Below, piece by piece: positions 9,140-16,627 of a DNA stretch of 64,000 nt. Source of the stretch: Variovorax sp. YR216. Lineage in GTDB: Bacteria > Pseudomonadota > Gammaproteobacteria > Burkholderiales > Burkholderiaceae_C. The stretch covers positions 186,001 to 250,000 of the forward strand of contig NZ_FNRO01000002.1 in NCBI RefSeq assembly GCF_900107745.1, in the 5' to 3' direction. Below the pieces are notes generated by a model. That model did not search any database. It saw only the letters and a list, made by a program, of their open reading frames with translations, and was not told where the DNA came from. How positions within the stretch are numbered: position 1 is the stretch's first letter; each line of letters starts with the position of its first letter. Both the position numbers and the translations under genes were made by a program.

Positions 9140-10753
9140 TCAGAACCGCGCGACGCCGAATTGCATGGGGTTCGTCTTGCGCTGCGCTGCTTCGCGGGTG
9201 GTTGCAAGCACGAAGGCGAGCACGGCGCGCGTGTCGCGCGGGTCGATCACGCCGTCGTCCAGCAGGTGGCCGCTGGTGTAGAAGGCGCTCGCCTGCCGCT
9301 CGAAGTGGGCGATGATTTCCTGCTTCTGCGCCGCGAGCTTCGCGTCGTCCAGCGCTGCGCCTTTGCGCTCCGCCTGCTGGCGCGCGACGATCTCCAGCGT
9401 GGTCGCGGCCTGCTCGCCGCCCATCACCGCGGTGCGCGCGTTGGGCCACGAGAAGCAGAAGCGCGGATGAAACGCCCGCCCGCACATGCCGTAGTTGCCC
9501 GCGCCGAAGGATGCGCCGCAGTAGATGGTGACCTGCGGCACCTGCGAATTCGCCAGCGCCTGGATCATCTTGCTGCCATGCTTGATCATCCCGGCCTCTT
9601 CCGAGTGCCGTCCGACGATGAAGCCCGTGGTGTTTTGCAGGAAGACGATCGGCGTCCCCGACTGATTGCAGAGCTGGATGAACTGCGCCGCTTTGGTCGC
9701 GCCGGCCGGATCGATCGGGCCGTTGTTGCTGATGAATCCGACCGGATAGCCCTCGATGCGACCATGGCCGCAAACGGTGGCGGGGCCATAGTCGGGCTTG
9801 AAGTCCATCCAGCCCGAATCGTCGACCACGCGCGCGATCACTTCGCGCATGTCGATGGGCTTCCTGTGCTCCAGCACCATCACGCCCGCGAGCTCTTCGG
9901 GGTCGAGGCGTGGCGGCTGCGATGCGGGTGCGTCCTCCGCGCGCTGCCAGCCCAGGTTGGCCATGATGTCGCGCGCGATCGCAAGGCCGTGCGCATCGTC
10001 CTCGGCCACGTATTCCGCGAGGCCGCTCACGCTGGCGTGCATGTCGGTGCCGCCGAGTTCCTCGTCCGTGGCGATCTCTCCCGTTGCGGCCTTGAGCAGC
10101 GGCGGTCCGGCCAGGAAGGCCTTCGCGCGGCCGCGCACCATCACCACATAGTCCGACAGACCGGGCATGTAGGCGCCGCCGGCCGTCGACGAGCCATGCA
10201 CCACCGTCACCACCGGCAGCCCGGCCGCCGAGAGGCGCGCAAGGTTGTAGAACATGCCGCCGCCGCGAATGAACTTCTCCACCCGGTACTTGCGCAGGTT
10301 GGAGCCGGCCGATTCGACCAGATGGACGAAGGGCAGCTTGTTCTCCAGCGCCAGTTCCTGGCAGCGCATCAGCTTCTGGTTGCCCGATTCGGTCAGCGCG
10401 CCGGCATCGATGCCCGAATCGGTCGCCACCACCATGCAGCGCACGCCGCTCACGAAGCCGATGCCGGCAATCTGGGAACCGCCGGGCACACACGTGGCCG
10501 GATCGGGATCGTCCATGCCGTAGCCGGCGAGATTGGCGATCGGCAGGAAGGGCCGGCCGGGATCGAGCAGCCGGCTCATGCGCTCGCGCGGCAACAGCGC
10601 GCCGCGCTTGCCGAAACTGGCAGCGGCGCGCGCGGAGGCATCGGCGGCGCGCTGCTCCAGTGCGTGCAGTTCGTCGATCAGCGCGAGCATGCCGGCGCGC
10701 TGCGCCTGGAAGGCCTCCGACGCGGAATGAAGACGGGATTGGAACGGAGTCAT
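9140..10753 (-). CDS. Acyl-CoA carboxylase carboxyltransferase beta subunit (AtuC/LiuB-like)
   Basis: A 537-residue carboxyltransferase of the propionyl/methylcrotonyl/geranyl-CoA class. Motifs include 'LPFVHLVESAGSNLRKY', 'GGMFYNLARLSAAGLPVVTVVHGSSTAGGAYMPGLSDYV' (acyl-CoA oxyanion hole), 'EELGGTDMHASVSGLAEY', 'GFISNNGPIDPAGATKAAQFIQLC', 'NTTGFIVG' and 'CGASFGAGNYGMCGRAFHPRF'. It transfers carboxyl from the biotin of the 4956-6968 subunit to a branched enoyl-CoA. It is the first gene of the operon; the IclR-type operator lies 83 bases upstream. The ATG at 10753 begins similarity to the family; the upstream extension runs through the operator. Confidence 0.93.
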   Translation of the reverse strand: MTPFQSRLHSASEAFQAQRAGMLALIDELHALEQRAADASARAAASFGKRGALLPRERMSRLLDPGRPFLPIANLAGYGMDDPDPATCVPGGSQIAGIGFVSGVRCMVVATDSGIDAGALTESGNQKLMRCQELALENKLPFVHLVESAGSNLRKYRVEKFIRGGGMFYNLARLSAAGLPVVTVVHGSSTAGGAYMPGLSDYVVMVRGRAKAFLAGPPLLKAATGEIATDEELGGTDMHASVSGLAEYVAEDDAHGLAIARDIMANLGWQRAEDAPASQPPRLDPEELAGVMVLEHRKPIDMREVIARVVDDSGWMDFKPDYGPATVCGHGRIEGYPVGFISNNGPIDPAGATKAAQFIQLCNQSGTPIVFLQNTTGFIVGRHSEEAGMIKHGSKMIQALANSQVPQVTIYCGASFGAGNYGMCGRAFHPRFCFSWPNARTAVMGGEQAATTLEIVARQQAERKGAALDDAKLAAQKQEIIAHFERQASAFYTSGHLLDDGVIDPRDTRAVLAFVLATTREAAQRKTNPMQFGVARF

Positions 10754-10835
10754 CGTGGGGCTTTTGCGGTGAGTGCGTTTGGCTGAAACGCATTGCAGAC
10801 CAGCGGCCCCGCGCCCGCAATCGCAAAGTGCCCGC

Positions 10836-10854
10836 GTGTGCACAATGTGCACAG
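10836..10854. promoter_or_regulatory. Putative IclR-type operator, copy 1 (upstream of catabolic operon)
   Basis: The 19-base sequence GTGTGCACAATGTGCACAG holds two copies of the self-complementary octamer TGTGCACA separated by one base. It lies 83 bases before the ATG of the carboxyltransferase gene. The same 19 bases recur at 12518-12536 before the IclR gene, and similarity extends further on the downstream side (TCGCAC.GCG in both). I infer this is the binding site of the IclR protein. The rest of 10754-11038 shows no convincing gene. Confidence 0.75.
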
Positions 10855-11038
10855 CGCGCCTTCGCACTGCGGGATTACCCTTGATGGTGGATGCCCAGGA
10901 TCAGTCTGGGCCAGATGTCAGGCGTGGTCACGCCGGACGCACGCGCCGCGCAGGTCGCCCTGGACGCTGGGGCGCTGCGCGACTCGATGATTGAGTTGGA
11001 GCGAATCCAGGCGGCGTTCCCGACCGCCCGGTTCGTCG

Positions 11039-11296
11039 TCAGCCCTTGCGAGGTCTTCGCCAGGCGAAGGGGCTGTGTTTCTCCTGACGGCGGAGCTCGG
11101 TGCGACCGAGCAGCGTGATCTCGCTGATCACCACCCGTTGATAGGTGAACTGATCGTCATCGACGCAAGTGGATTCTTCGCGGATCGTGATCATGCCCGC
11201 AAGCCGCAATGACTCGGCATTGGTGATCTCGTCGGGGTCCGTCACCTCGAGCGGGAACAGCGCGTGTTCGATCCTGCGCAAGTATTCGAAGTACAT
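11039..11296 (-). CDS. Small conserved-looking hypothetical protein
   Basis: An 85-residue acidic-to-neutral protein starting 'MYFEYLRRIEHALFPLEVTD' and containing 'ESLRLAGMITIREEST' and 'YQRVVISEITLLGRTEL'. I do not recognise the family. Codon third positions are GC-rich as in real genes here. The open frame extends to 11392, but that part overlaps the end of the RRM gene and is low complexity, so I use the ATG at 11296. No good ribosome-binding site is visible. It lies 49 bases downstream of the RNA-binding protein gene and could be cotranscribed. Confidence 0.5.
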   Translation of the reverse strand: MYFEYLRRIEHALFPLEVTDPDEITNAESLRLAGMITIREESTCVDDDQFTYQRVVISEITLLGRTELRRQEKHSPFAWRRPRKG

Positions 11297-11345
11297 CGAT
11301 GACTCGGGCGGAGCCGGCTGCGCGGCCAGGGAGATCACCTCCGGA

Positions 11346-11660
11346 TCAGTAGCCGTGGCCGCCATTGCGGTTGTAGCCACCGCTGCGGCCATCCTCGCGG
11401 GGGCCTCGCGGTTCCATCGGGCGGGCCAGATTGACGGTCAGCGCGCGGCCGTCGACCTGCTTGCCGTTCATGCCTTGGATCGCGGCCTGCGCTTCCGCGG
11501 GCGAGCTCATCTCGACGAAGCCGAAGCCCTTCGAGCGACCCGAATCGCGTTCCATCATGACCTTGGCCGAATCGACCTGGCCGAATGCAGTGAACTGCTG
11601 CCGGAGGGTGTCGTCGCGCATCGAGTAGGAGAGATTGCCGACGTAGAGTTTGTTGTCCAT
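11346..11660 (-). CDS. RNA-binding protein with a single RRM domain
   Basis: A 104-residue protein made of one RNA recognition motif: RNP2 'KLYVGNLSYS' at the start and RNP1 'SKGFGFVEM' at about residues 43-51, followed by a short Arg/Gly-rich tail. Such small RRM proteins in proteobacteria and cyanobacteria resemble eukaryotic glycine-rich RNA-binding proteins and are often cold-inducible. It probably binds single-stranded RNA. It lies 45 bases downstream of the IF-1 gene on the same strand, suggesting a shared translation or cold-response role. Confidence 0.93.
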   Translation of the reverse strand: MDNKLYVGNLSYSMRDDTLRQQFTAFGQVDSAKVMMERDSGRSKGFGFVEMSSPAEAQAAIQGMNGKQVDGRALTVNLARPMEPRGPREDGRSGGYNRNGGHGY

Positions 11661-11705
11661 AAAAACCTTTGAATTGGTGGAGGGTTGGGGTGAATGTGAA
11701 GGCGC

Positions 11706-11972
11706 CTAGCGGCGTGGCCGTCTCGCGGCGGAGGCGGCCCCAGGGGCGCGTGGCTCCAGGTGTCGGAAGGTCAGCCGCCCCTTGGTCAGGTCGTAGGGCG
11801 ACATTTCGAGCGACACGCGGTCGCCCGCAAGGACGCGGATGCGGTGCTTGCGCATGCGGCCGCCTGAATAGGCAATGAGCGTGTGTCCGTTGTCGAGCAC
11901 GACGCGGAAGCGCGAATCGGGCAGAACCTCTTCGATTCGGCCTTGCATTTCGATGAGATCTTCTTTGGCCAC
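11706..11972 (-). CDS. infA: Translation initiation factor IF-1 (extra copy type)
   Basis: An 88-residue IF-1. It has the OB-fold core '[59 protein letters not shown]' in family order. IF-1 is usually about 72 residues; this one carries a C-terminal extension rich in Arg, Ala and Pro. The start is a GTG at 11972. It is not in the ribosomal protein operon, where the standard copy normally sits, so this is probably a second copy as found in many Burkholderiales. It is flanked by the RRM gene downstream and a small conserved gene upstream. Confidence 0.9.
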   Translation of the reverse strand: MAKEDLIEMQGRIEEVLPDSRFRVVLDNGHTLIAYSGGRMRKHRIRVLAGDRVSLEMSPYDLTKGRLTFRHLEPRAPGAASAARRPRR

Positions 11973-12006
11973 TGGGCTCCCATGGTTGAAGTCGTGAAGG
12001 AAACGC

Positions 12007-12273
12007 TCACAGCAACTGGTTGTGAGTCACCATGAGCCTTCCTTGGTCGAGCGCGTAGCGCAGGGCTTGCGTTTCGTTCGTGAAGCTGGGCAGCAGCCGG
12101 AAGATCCGGTCGTGCATGCCTTGGCGGACGGAGACCGATGCGGCGTAGGCATTGGCTCCAATGAGTCTCGTGAGCGGCGTGACAAGGTATTTGCCCACCG
12201 CAATGGTGTTGTTCTGCATGTAGGTGGCGCGCAGCTCGGGGCTCGCGGCAAGAGCGAACGACCTTCGTCCCAT
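12007..12273 (-). CDS. Small hypothetical protein
   Basis: An 88-residue protein, or 70 residues if translation starts at the ATG at 12219 ('[15 protein letters not shown]'). The conserved-looking part reads '[33 protein letters not shown]' and ends '[19 protein letters not shown]'. I have no functional assignment. It sits 34 bases upstream of the IF-1 gene in the same direction, so it may belong to the same cold/translation-related transcript. Neither possible start has a clear ribosome-binding site. Confidence 0.65.
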   Translation of the reverse strand: MGRRSFALAASPELRATYMQNNTIAVGKYLVTPLTRLIGANAYAASVSVRQGMHDRIFRLLPSFTNETQALRYALDQGRLMVTHNQLL

Positions 12274-12517
12274 GGCGGGAGTAGCCGTTCTGAAGTTCGG
12301 AGAGAAAGCGGTCCGGGGCGTTGTGTGGATGGACCGGCGAGGAGCTTGCCGAATGAAGACTGACCATCTTCAAGGGGAGTCCGGGAAGAGTGCGGGCTGC
12401 GCGATTTGCAGCCAGGTCAAGCAACCAATGCGGCAGCAAGCAAGCCGCAGCGGTGGGGCAGTGTACACGAGGCGCGCTTTACGTGCACGAGCAGGTGATC
12501 TGGACGGGTGTTCCTGC

Positions 12518-12536
12518 GTGTGCACAATGTGCACAG
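12518..12536. promoter_or_regulatory. Putative IclR-type operator, copy 2 (upstream of iclR-family gene)
   Basis: This repeats exactly the 19 bases found at 10836-10854, 31 bases before the ATG of the IclR-family regulator. A further TCGCAC.GCG block follows in both copies at the same distance. Its position close to the start codon fits autorepression. An additional half-site-like CGTGCACG occurs at about 12482-12489. The rest of 12274-12566 shows no gene. Confidence 0.75.
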
Positions 12537-12566
12537 ATCACCCTCGCACGGCGAACACGACCCTCG

Positions 12567-13328
12567 ATGACCGGCCCGAAACCCTCGACACGTTCCGCGC
12601 CCGTGCGCGGCTCGCAGAGCATTGACCGCGCGATGGAGGTGCTGCGTCACATCGCCGCGCACCACGCGCAAGGCATCGCGCTCCCCGAACTGGTGGAGGC
12701 CGCGCAGCTCGACCGAACCACCGCCTACCGCATCGCGACCTCGCTGGTGCGCGCGGGCCTCGTCGCGCGCGACGGCACCGCTGGCTTGTATCGGCTGGGC
12801 ATCGAGGCCATGGCGCTCGGCCTGACCGCGATGCAGCGCGCGCCGCTCATCGAACGCTGCCTGCCGGCCATGAAGGCGCTCGCGCGGCGGACCGAGGAAC
12901 ATGTGTTCCTGGTCGTGCGATCAGGCGACCACAGCCATTGCCTGCATCTGGAGCAGGGCGTGCATCCGATTCGCAGTTTTTTCGAGACCGTCGGCAGCAT
13001 GCGTCTGCTGGGGCTGGGCATTCCGAGCTTTTCGTTTCTTGCCGCCATGTCGGATGCGGACATCGCCGCGCACTACGCGCGGCATCAGGTCGAATACCAG
13101 AGCCACAACATGAGCGCGAGCAAGCTGCAGCGGTGGATTCGTCAGACGCGCGAACTGGGCCATGCGCACATCAGCGCCAAGGGGATCGCGGGTGTCGGCA
13201 TGCGCTTCGCGGTGGGGTCTTGCGGGGATGCGGCGTTGGGGATCGTGGTGCCGGCGTCGCGGATGTCACGCGCGAGAGGCGAGGTCTTGGGAGGGATGTT
13301 GAAGGGAGAGATCGGGCGAATGGCATAG
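12567..13328 (+). CDS. IclR family transcriptional regulator
   Basis: A 253-residue IclR regulator. The N-terminal winged helix-turn-helix reads 'SQSIDRAMEVLRHIAAHHAQGIALPELVEAAQLDRTTAYRIATSLVRAGLV' (about residues 13-65), followed by an effector domain with 'TEEHVFLVVRSGDHSHCLHLEQG' and a C-terminal 'AHISAKGIAGVGMRFAVG'. IclR proteins bind aromatic or carboxylate effectors. The ATG at 12567 is preferred over an upstream frame because it fits family length and lies just after the operator. From the shared operator I infer that it controls the 10753-900 operon and itself. Confidence 0.93.
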   Translation: MTGPKPSTRSAPVRGSQSIDRAMEVLRHIAAHHAQGIALPELVEAAQLDRTTAYRIATSLVRAGLVARDGTAGLYRLGIEAMALGLTAMQRAPLIERCLPAMKALARRTEEHVFLVVRSGDHSHCLHLEQGVHPIRSFFETVGSMRLLGLGIPSFSFLAAMSDADIAAHYARHQVEYQSHNMSASKLQRWIRQTRELGHAHISAKGIAGVGMRFAVGSCGDAALGIVVPASRMSRARGEVLGGMLKGEIGRMA

Positions 13329-13437
13329 GCACGGCGCACCGAGGCGACGGCTTCGGATCCAAACGCGAAGTGTCGGATGAAGGCGCCCAGTCAGCGTGCG
13401 AGAGCCGCTGCTCCCGTATCGCTACCGGGCGGTCGCC

Positions 13438-13644
13438 TCAGCGCTTGTGGCGCGGGTTCACACTCGCGCCCATCCAGGCACCGGTCCAGAACTCGACGAC
13501 CTGCCGCTCGAATTCGGCTTGCATCGCGGCAGCTTGTCGTTGAAATTCTGCCGCGACCAAGCTCTGTGTCGTGCCCATGATTTGATTTGCAGCGGTGAGC
13601 CACATGCTCATGAAGGGATTCTTCGTCAGCCATGGATTGATCAT
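13438..13644 (-). CDS. Small hypothetical protein, phasin-like composition
   Basis: A 68-residue protein starting 'MINPWLTKNPFMSMWLTAANQ' and continuing with an Ala/Gln-rich amphipathic helix ('FQRQAAAMQAEFERQVVEFW'). I do not recognise a named family. The composition recalls short phasin-like or PHA-granule-associated peptides, but that is only a resemblance. It lies 27 bases downstream of the PRC-barrel gene on the same strand. The GC-rich third positions support coding. Confidence 0.6.
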   Translation of the reverse strand: MINPWLTKNPFMSMWLTAANQIMGTTQSLVAAEFQRQAAAMQAEFERQVVEFWTGAWMGASVNPRHKR

Positions 13645-13671
13645 TCTGGTTCCTTGTTCCAGAGGACGAGT

Positions 13672-14004
13672 TCAGAGTCCGTAGTACTTGTCGACGCCGG
13701 AACGATAGGTGTCGTCGTACTCGGGCACGGAATCACCCGTGTAGCGCGGTGCTCCTTCGAGCTGGGCCTTGTCCAGCGGCACCACGTAGCCGTCCTGTGA
13801 CGTGTCGTACTTGAGCATGTTCCATGGAATGGGGTAGCGATCCGTCCCCATGCCGAGGAAGCCGCCGAACTCCAGCACTGCATAGCGCACCTGACCGGAC
13901 ATCTTGTCGATCATGAGATCGTCGATGCTGCCGAGCTTGTCGCCCGCTGCGTTGTAGACATTGGTACCTTCGACACGTTCGGAAGAAATGACATCAGAAG
14001 CCAT
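13672..14004 (-). CDS. PRC-barrel domain protein
   Basis: A 110-residue protein with a PRC-barrel domain: 'SERVEGTNVYNAAGDKLGSIDDLMIDKMSGQVRYAVLEFGGFLGMGTDRYPIPWNML'. Free-standing PRC-barrel proteins of this kind are common in Burkholderiales and alphaproteobacteria and are often stress- or envelope-related; the ligand is unknown. The start is the ATG at 14004, preceded by GGAGA at a suitable distance. The C-terminus is Tyr/Asp-rich ('SVPEYDDTYRSGVDKYYGL'). Confidence 0.88.
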   Translation of the reverse strand: MASDVISSERVEGTNVYNAAGDKLGSIDDLMIDKMSGQVRYAVLEFGGFLGMGTDRYPIPWNMLKYDTSQDGYVVPLDKAQLEGAPRYTGDSVPEYDDTYRSGVDKYYGL

Positions 14005-14167
14005 AAGGGTCTCCACGCCGGCAGGGCTGGGACTACCGGCTTGACTGCTAAGCCCAGCAGTAGAGGTATGGCCCGAGCGAAGCCTCTTGCGCATAGGCAT
14101 CGCGTCCGTCTTGATGTAGGCGCTTTCGTAGCCGGCCGAACATTCCGTTCTCCATGGGCCCTGAGAC

Positions 14168-16489
14168 TCAAAGCTCCAGCACCTGCCGCGCCAGGATGTT
14201 CCGCTGGATCTCGTTGGTGCCGCCGTAGATCATGGCGGAGGTCGATCCGATCAGCGGCGAGAGCGCGTTGAACGCCTGCCCGTCGAGGTCCTGGTCGCCG
14301 GCCACGGCGCCCTGTTCCTCGCTGGCTTCCACCAGCAGCGCGCCGATGCGGTGGTAGGTCTCGCTGGCCCAGATCTTCAGCAGCGACACCGACGGCGGCA
14401 GCGGCTTGCCGGCCTTCACGATGTTCGCGAAATCGGTGTAGGTCGCGGCAAGGTCGGCCACGTCCAGGCGCAGCGCGGTGTAGCGCTGCGTGAACACCGG
14501 GTCGGCGAACGGGCGCTTGGCGTTGGCTAGGCGCGCGAGCTGGCCCAGCGCGTATTGCGACTGCTTGGGGCTGCCCAGGAAGATCCGCTCGAAGCCGAGC
14601 AGCGCCTTCGCGATGGTCCAGCCGCCGTGCAGCTTGCCCACGAGGTTTTCGGCGGGCACGCGGACGTTGTCGAAGAACACCTCGCAGAACTCGGGCTCGC
14701 CCGCGAGGGTGTGGATCGGCCGGATGGTGATGCCCGCCGTGCGCAGGTCGCACAGCAGGAAGCTGATGCCTTCCTGCTTCTTCGCGTCCTTGTCGGTGCG
14801 CACGAGCATGAAGATGTGATTGGCGTCCTGCGCGAGCGTGGTCCAGATCTTCTGGCCGTTGACGATGAAGTGGTCGCCCTCGGCATCGCGCGCCTGCATG
14901 GCGTCGGTGCGCAGGCCCGCGAGGTCGGAGCCGGCGTTGGGCTCGGAATAGCCCTGGCACCACACATGCTCGCCCGCGAGGATGCGCGGCAGAAAGCGCT
15001 GTTGCTGCTCGGGTGTGCCGTGCTGGATGAGCAGCGGTCCGATCATCACGATGCCCTGGTCGGGCGCACGCGCGACGCCGTACTGCTCCAGCTCCTCGAT
15101 CCACGCGATCATCTTGTCCGCCGGCAGCCCCATGCCGCCGTGCGCCTGCGGCCATGCGGGTGCGACCCAGCCTTGCGCGGAGAGGGTGAGATACCACTCG
15201 CGCATTTCGCTCCAGCGCGCGCGGTGCGAGAGATACCGCAGCTGCGACGGATAGCGCTGTTGCAGGAAGGCGCGCACCATGCGGCGGAAGTCGGCCTCGG
15301 TCATCGCGCTCCAGTCGGCGGTGCGCGGGAATGCGCCGATCCATTCGACGGGCTCGTGGGTGCGCGCACCCGCTTCGGCGAGCGATGCGTAGCGGCGCTG
15401 GTGCGTCGTGACGTTGCCGAGCCAGGCGGACAGGCGCAGCGTGCGCTTGTAGAAGAGGCTCAGGTCGCATTCCTGCGTGTAGCCGATCGCGCCGTGCAGC
15501 TGCACCGCCGATCGCGAGGCCTGCAGGGCGGCCGCGGTGCAGCGCGCGTTGACGCGGCTGGCTTCGGCTTCGAGGCGTTCGATGCCAACGTTCGGGTCGT
15601 CGGCCAGCGCGAGCACCTCGGCGAGCGTGGCGCGCGCGACTTCGAGGTGGATGAACATGTCGACCGCGCGATGCTGCAAGGCCTGGAAGGTGCCAATCGG
15701 CTTGCCGAACTGCACGCGGGTGCGCAGGTAGGCGAGGGTCTGCTGGAGTATCGCCTGGCCGGTGCCGGCGAGTTCGGCGGCTTGCAGGATCAAGCCGCCG
15801 GCCAGCGCGTGGCGTAGCGCGTTGCGTGCCGGTTCGCCTTGCGCGAGCACCGCGCTGGAAGGCAGCGCGACGCGGTCGAAGCGCAGGGTCGCGGCGTGCT
15901 CTCCATCCACCAGCCGCGTGAGGGTTTCGGTGACACCCGCGGTGCCGCGCGGCACCCACAGCAGCACGGTGTCGTCGTCGCCGCGTGCGGACACCAGCCA
16001 GCCGGTGGCCGCCGCGCCCGGGAGCACCATGAGCTTTTCGCCTTGCAGCAACGCGCCTTGCGGGCCGAGCTCGACGCCGCATTCCAGCGGCACGTCGCTC
16101 AGGTCGCCCGCGCTTTCCTGCCAGGCGAGCGCGGGCAGGCCGGTGCCGGCGACGAGTTCTTCGAGCAGCGCGCGCGCGGGGGCGCCGTCGAGCCGGCGCA
16201 GCAGCAAGGCGCTCAGGCCGGCGACGGCCAGCAGCGGCTCCGGCGCGACATGCTCGCCGGCCGCGCGCAGCACCTCGGCCGCGCCGGACAGGTCGAAGGC
16301 GAGCCCGCCCGCCGATTCGGGCGCGAGCATGCCGGGCCAGCCGAGTGCGGCGATCCCGGCCCAGCTCGCGGCGTCGCGGCCGGCGTCGGCGGGTTGTTCG
16401 ATGAGCGTGCGGCAGCGGCGGATGCTGCCGCTTCGGGTGAAGTAGTCGGTCGCGGCTTCGCGGATCGCCGCCAGTGATTCGTGGTCCAT
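14168..16489 (-). CDS. Fused double acyl-CoA dehydrogenase
   Basis: A 773-residue protein with two acyl-CoA dehydrogenase units. The first (about 1-375) is degenerate but keeps 'RTRVQFGKPIGTFQALQHRAVDMF' and 'AVQLHGAIGYTQECDLSLFYKR'. The second (about 395-773) has 'WCQGYSEPNAGSDLAGLRTDA', 'FIVNGQKIWTTLAQDANHIFMLVRT', 'FFDNVRVPAENLVG' and the C-terminal 'IYGGTNEIQRNILA'. Normal dehydrogenases have about 380 residues. The arrangement resembles a covalent version of the heteromeric steroid/bile-acid side-chain dehydrogenases, in which one chain binds FAD poorly. It is divergent from the acyl-CoA cluster starting at 16628 with a 138-base shared promoter region, so co-regulation is likely. Confidence 0.93.
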   Translation of the reverse strand: MDHESLAAIREAATDYFTRSGSIRRCRTLIEQPADAGRDAASWAGIAALGWPGMLAPESAGGLAFDLSGAAEVLRAAGEHVAPEPLLAVAGLSALLLRRLDGAPARALLEELVAGTGLPALAWQESAGDLSDVPLECGVELGPQGALLQGEKLMVLPGAAATGWLVSARGDDDTVLLWVPRGTAGVTETLTRLVDGEHAATLRFDRVALPSSAVLAQGEPARNALRHALAGGLILQAAELAGTGQAILQQTLAYLRTRVQFGKPIGTFQALQHRAVDMFIHLEVARATLAEVLALADDPNVGIERLEAEASRVNARCTAAALQASRSAVQLHGAIGYTQECDLSLFYKRTLRLSAWLGNVTTHQRRYASLAEAGARTHEPVEWIGAFPRTADWSAMTEADFRRMVRAFLQQRYPSQLRYLSHRARWSEMREWYLTLSAQGWVAPAWPQAHGGMGLPADKMIAWIEELEQYGVARAPDQGIVMIGPLLIQHGTPEQQQRFLPRILAGEHVWCQGYSEPNAGSDLAGLRTDAMQARDAEGDHFIVNGQKIWTTLAQDANHIFMLVRTDKDAKKQEGISFLLCDLRTAGITIRPIHTLAGEPEFCEVFFDNVRVPAENLVGKLHGGWTIAKALLGFERIFLGSPKQSQYALGQLARLANAKRPFADPVFTQRYTALRLDVADLAATYTDFANIVKAGKPLPPSVSLLKIWASETYHRIGALLVEASEEQGAVAGDQDLDGQAFNALSPLIGSTSAMIYGGTNEIQRNILARQVLEL

Positions 16490-16627
16490 GGTCTCTCTGT
16501 TCGTGCCTGTCTGAAAGCTGGGCCGGAGCGTGCCAGAAGGCCCCGCAAAGCGGCATTCGCATTTCCTGAAGGGAGGGTTCGGCAATCACAGACCACGAAC
16601 ACCCGCAGATGGATAGATTCCCTCCCC

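Noticed and set aside
10891..11118. 75-codon plus-strand open frame in the gap before the small hypothetical gene
   Set aside because: No ribosome-binding site or recognisable sequence, and it overlaps the better-supported minus-strand gene at 11039.
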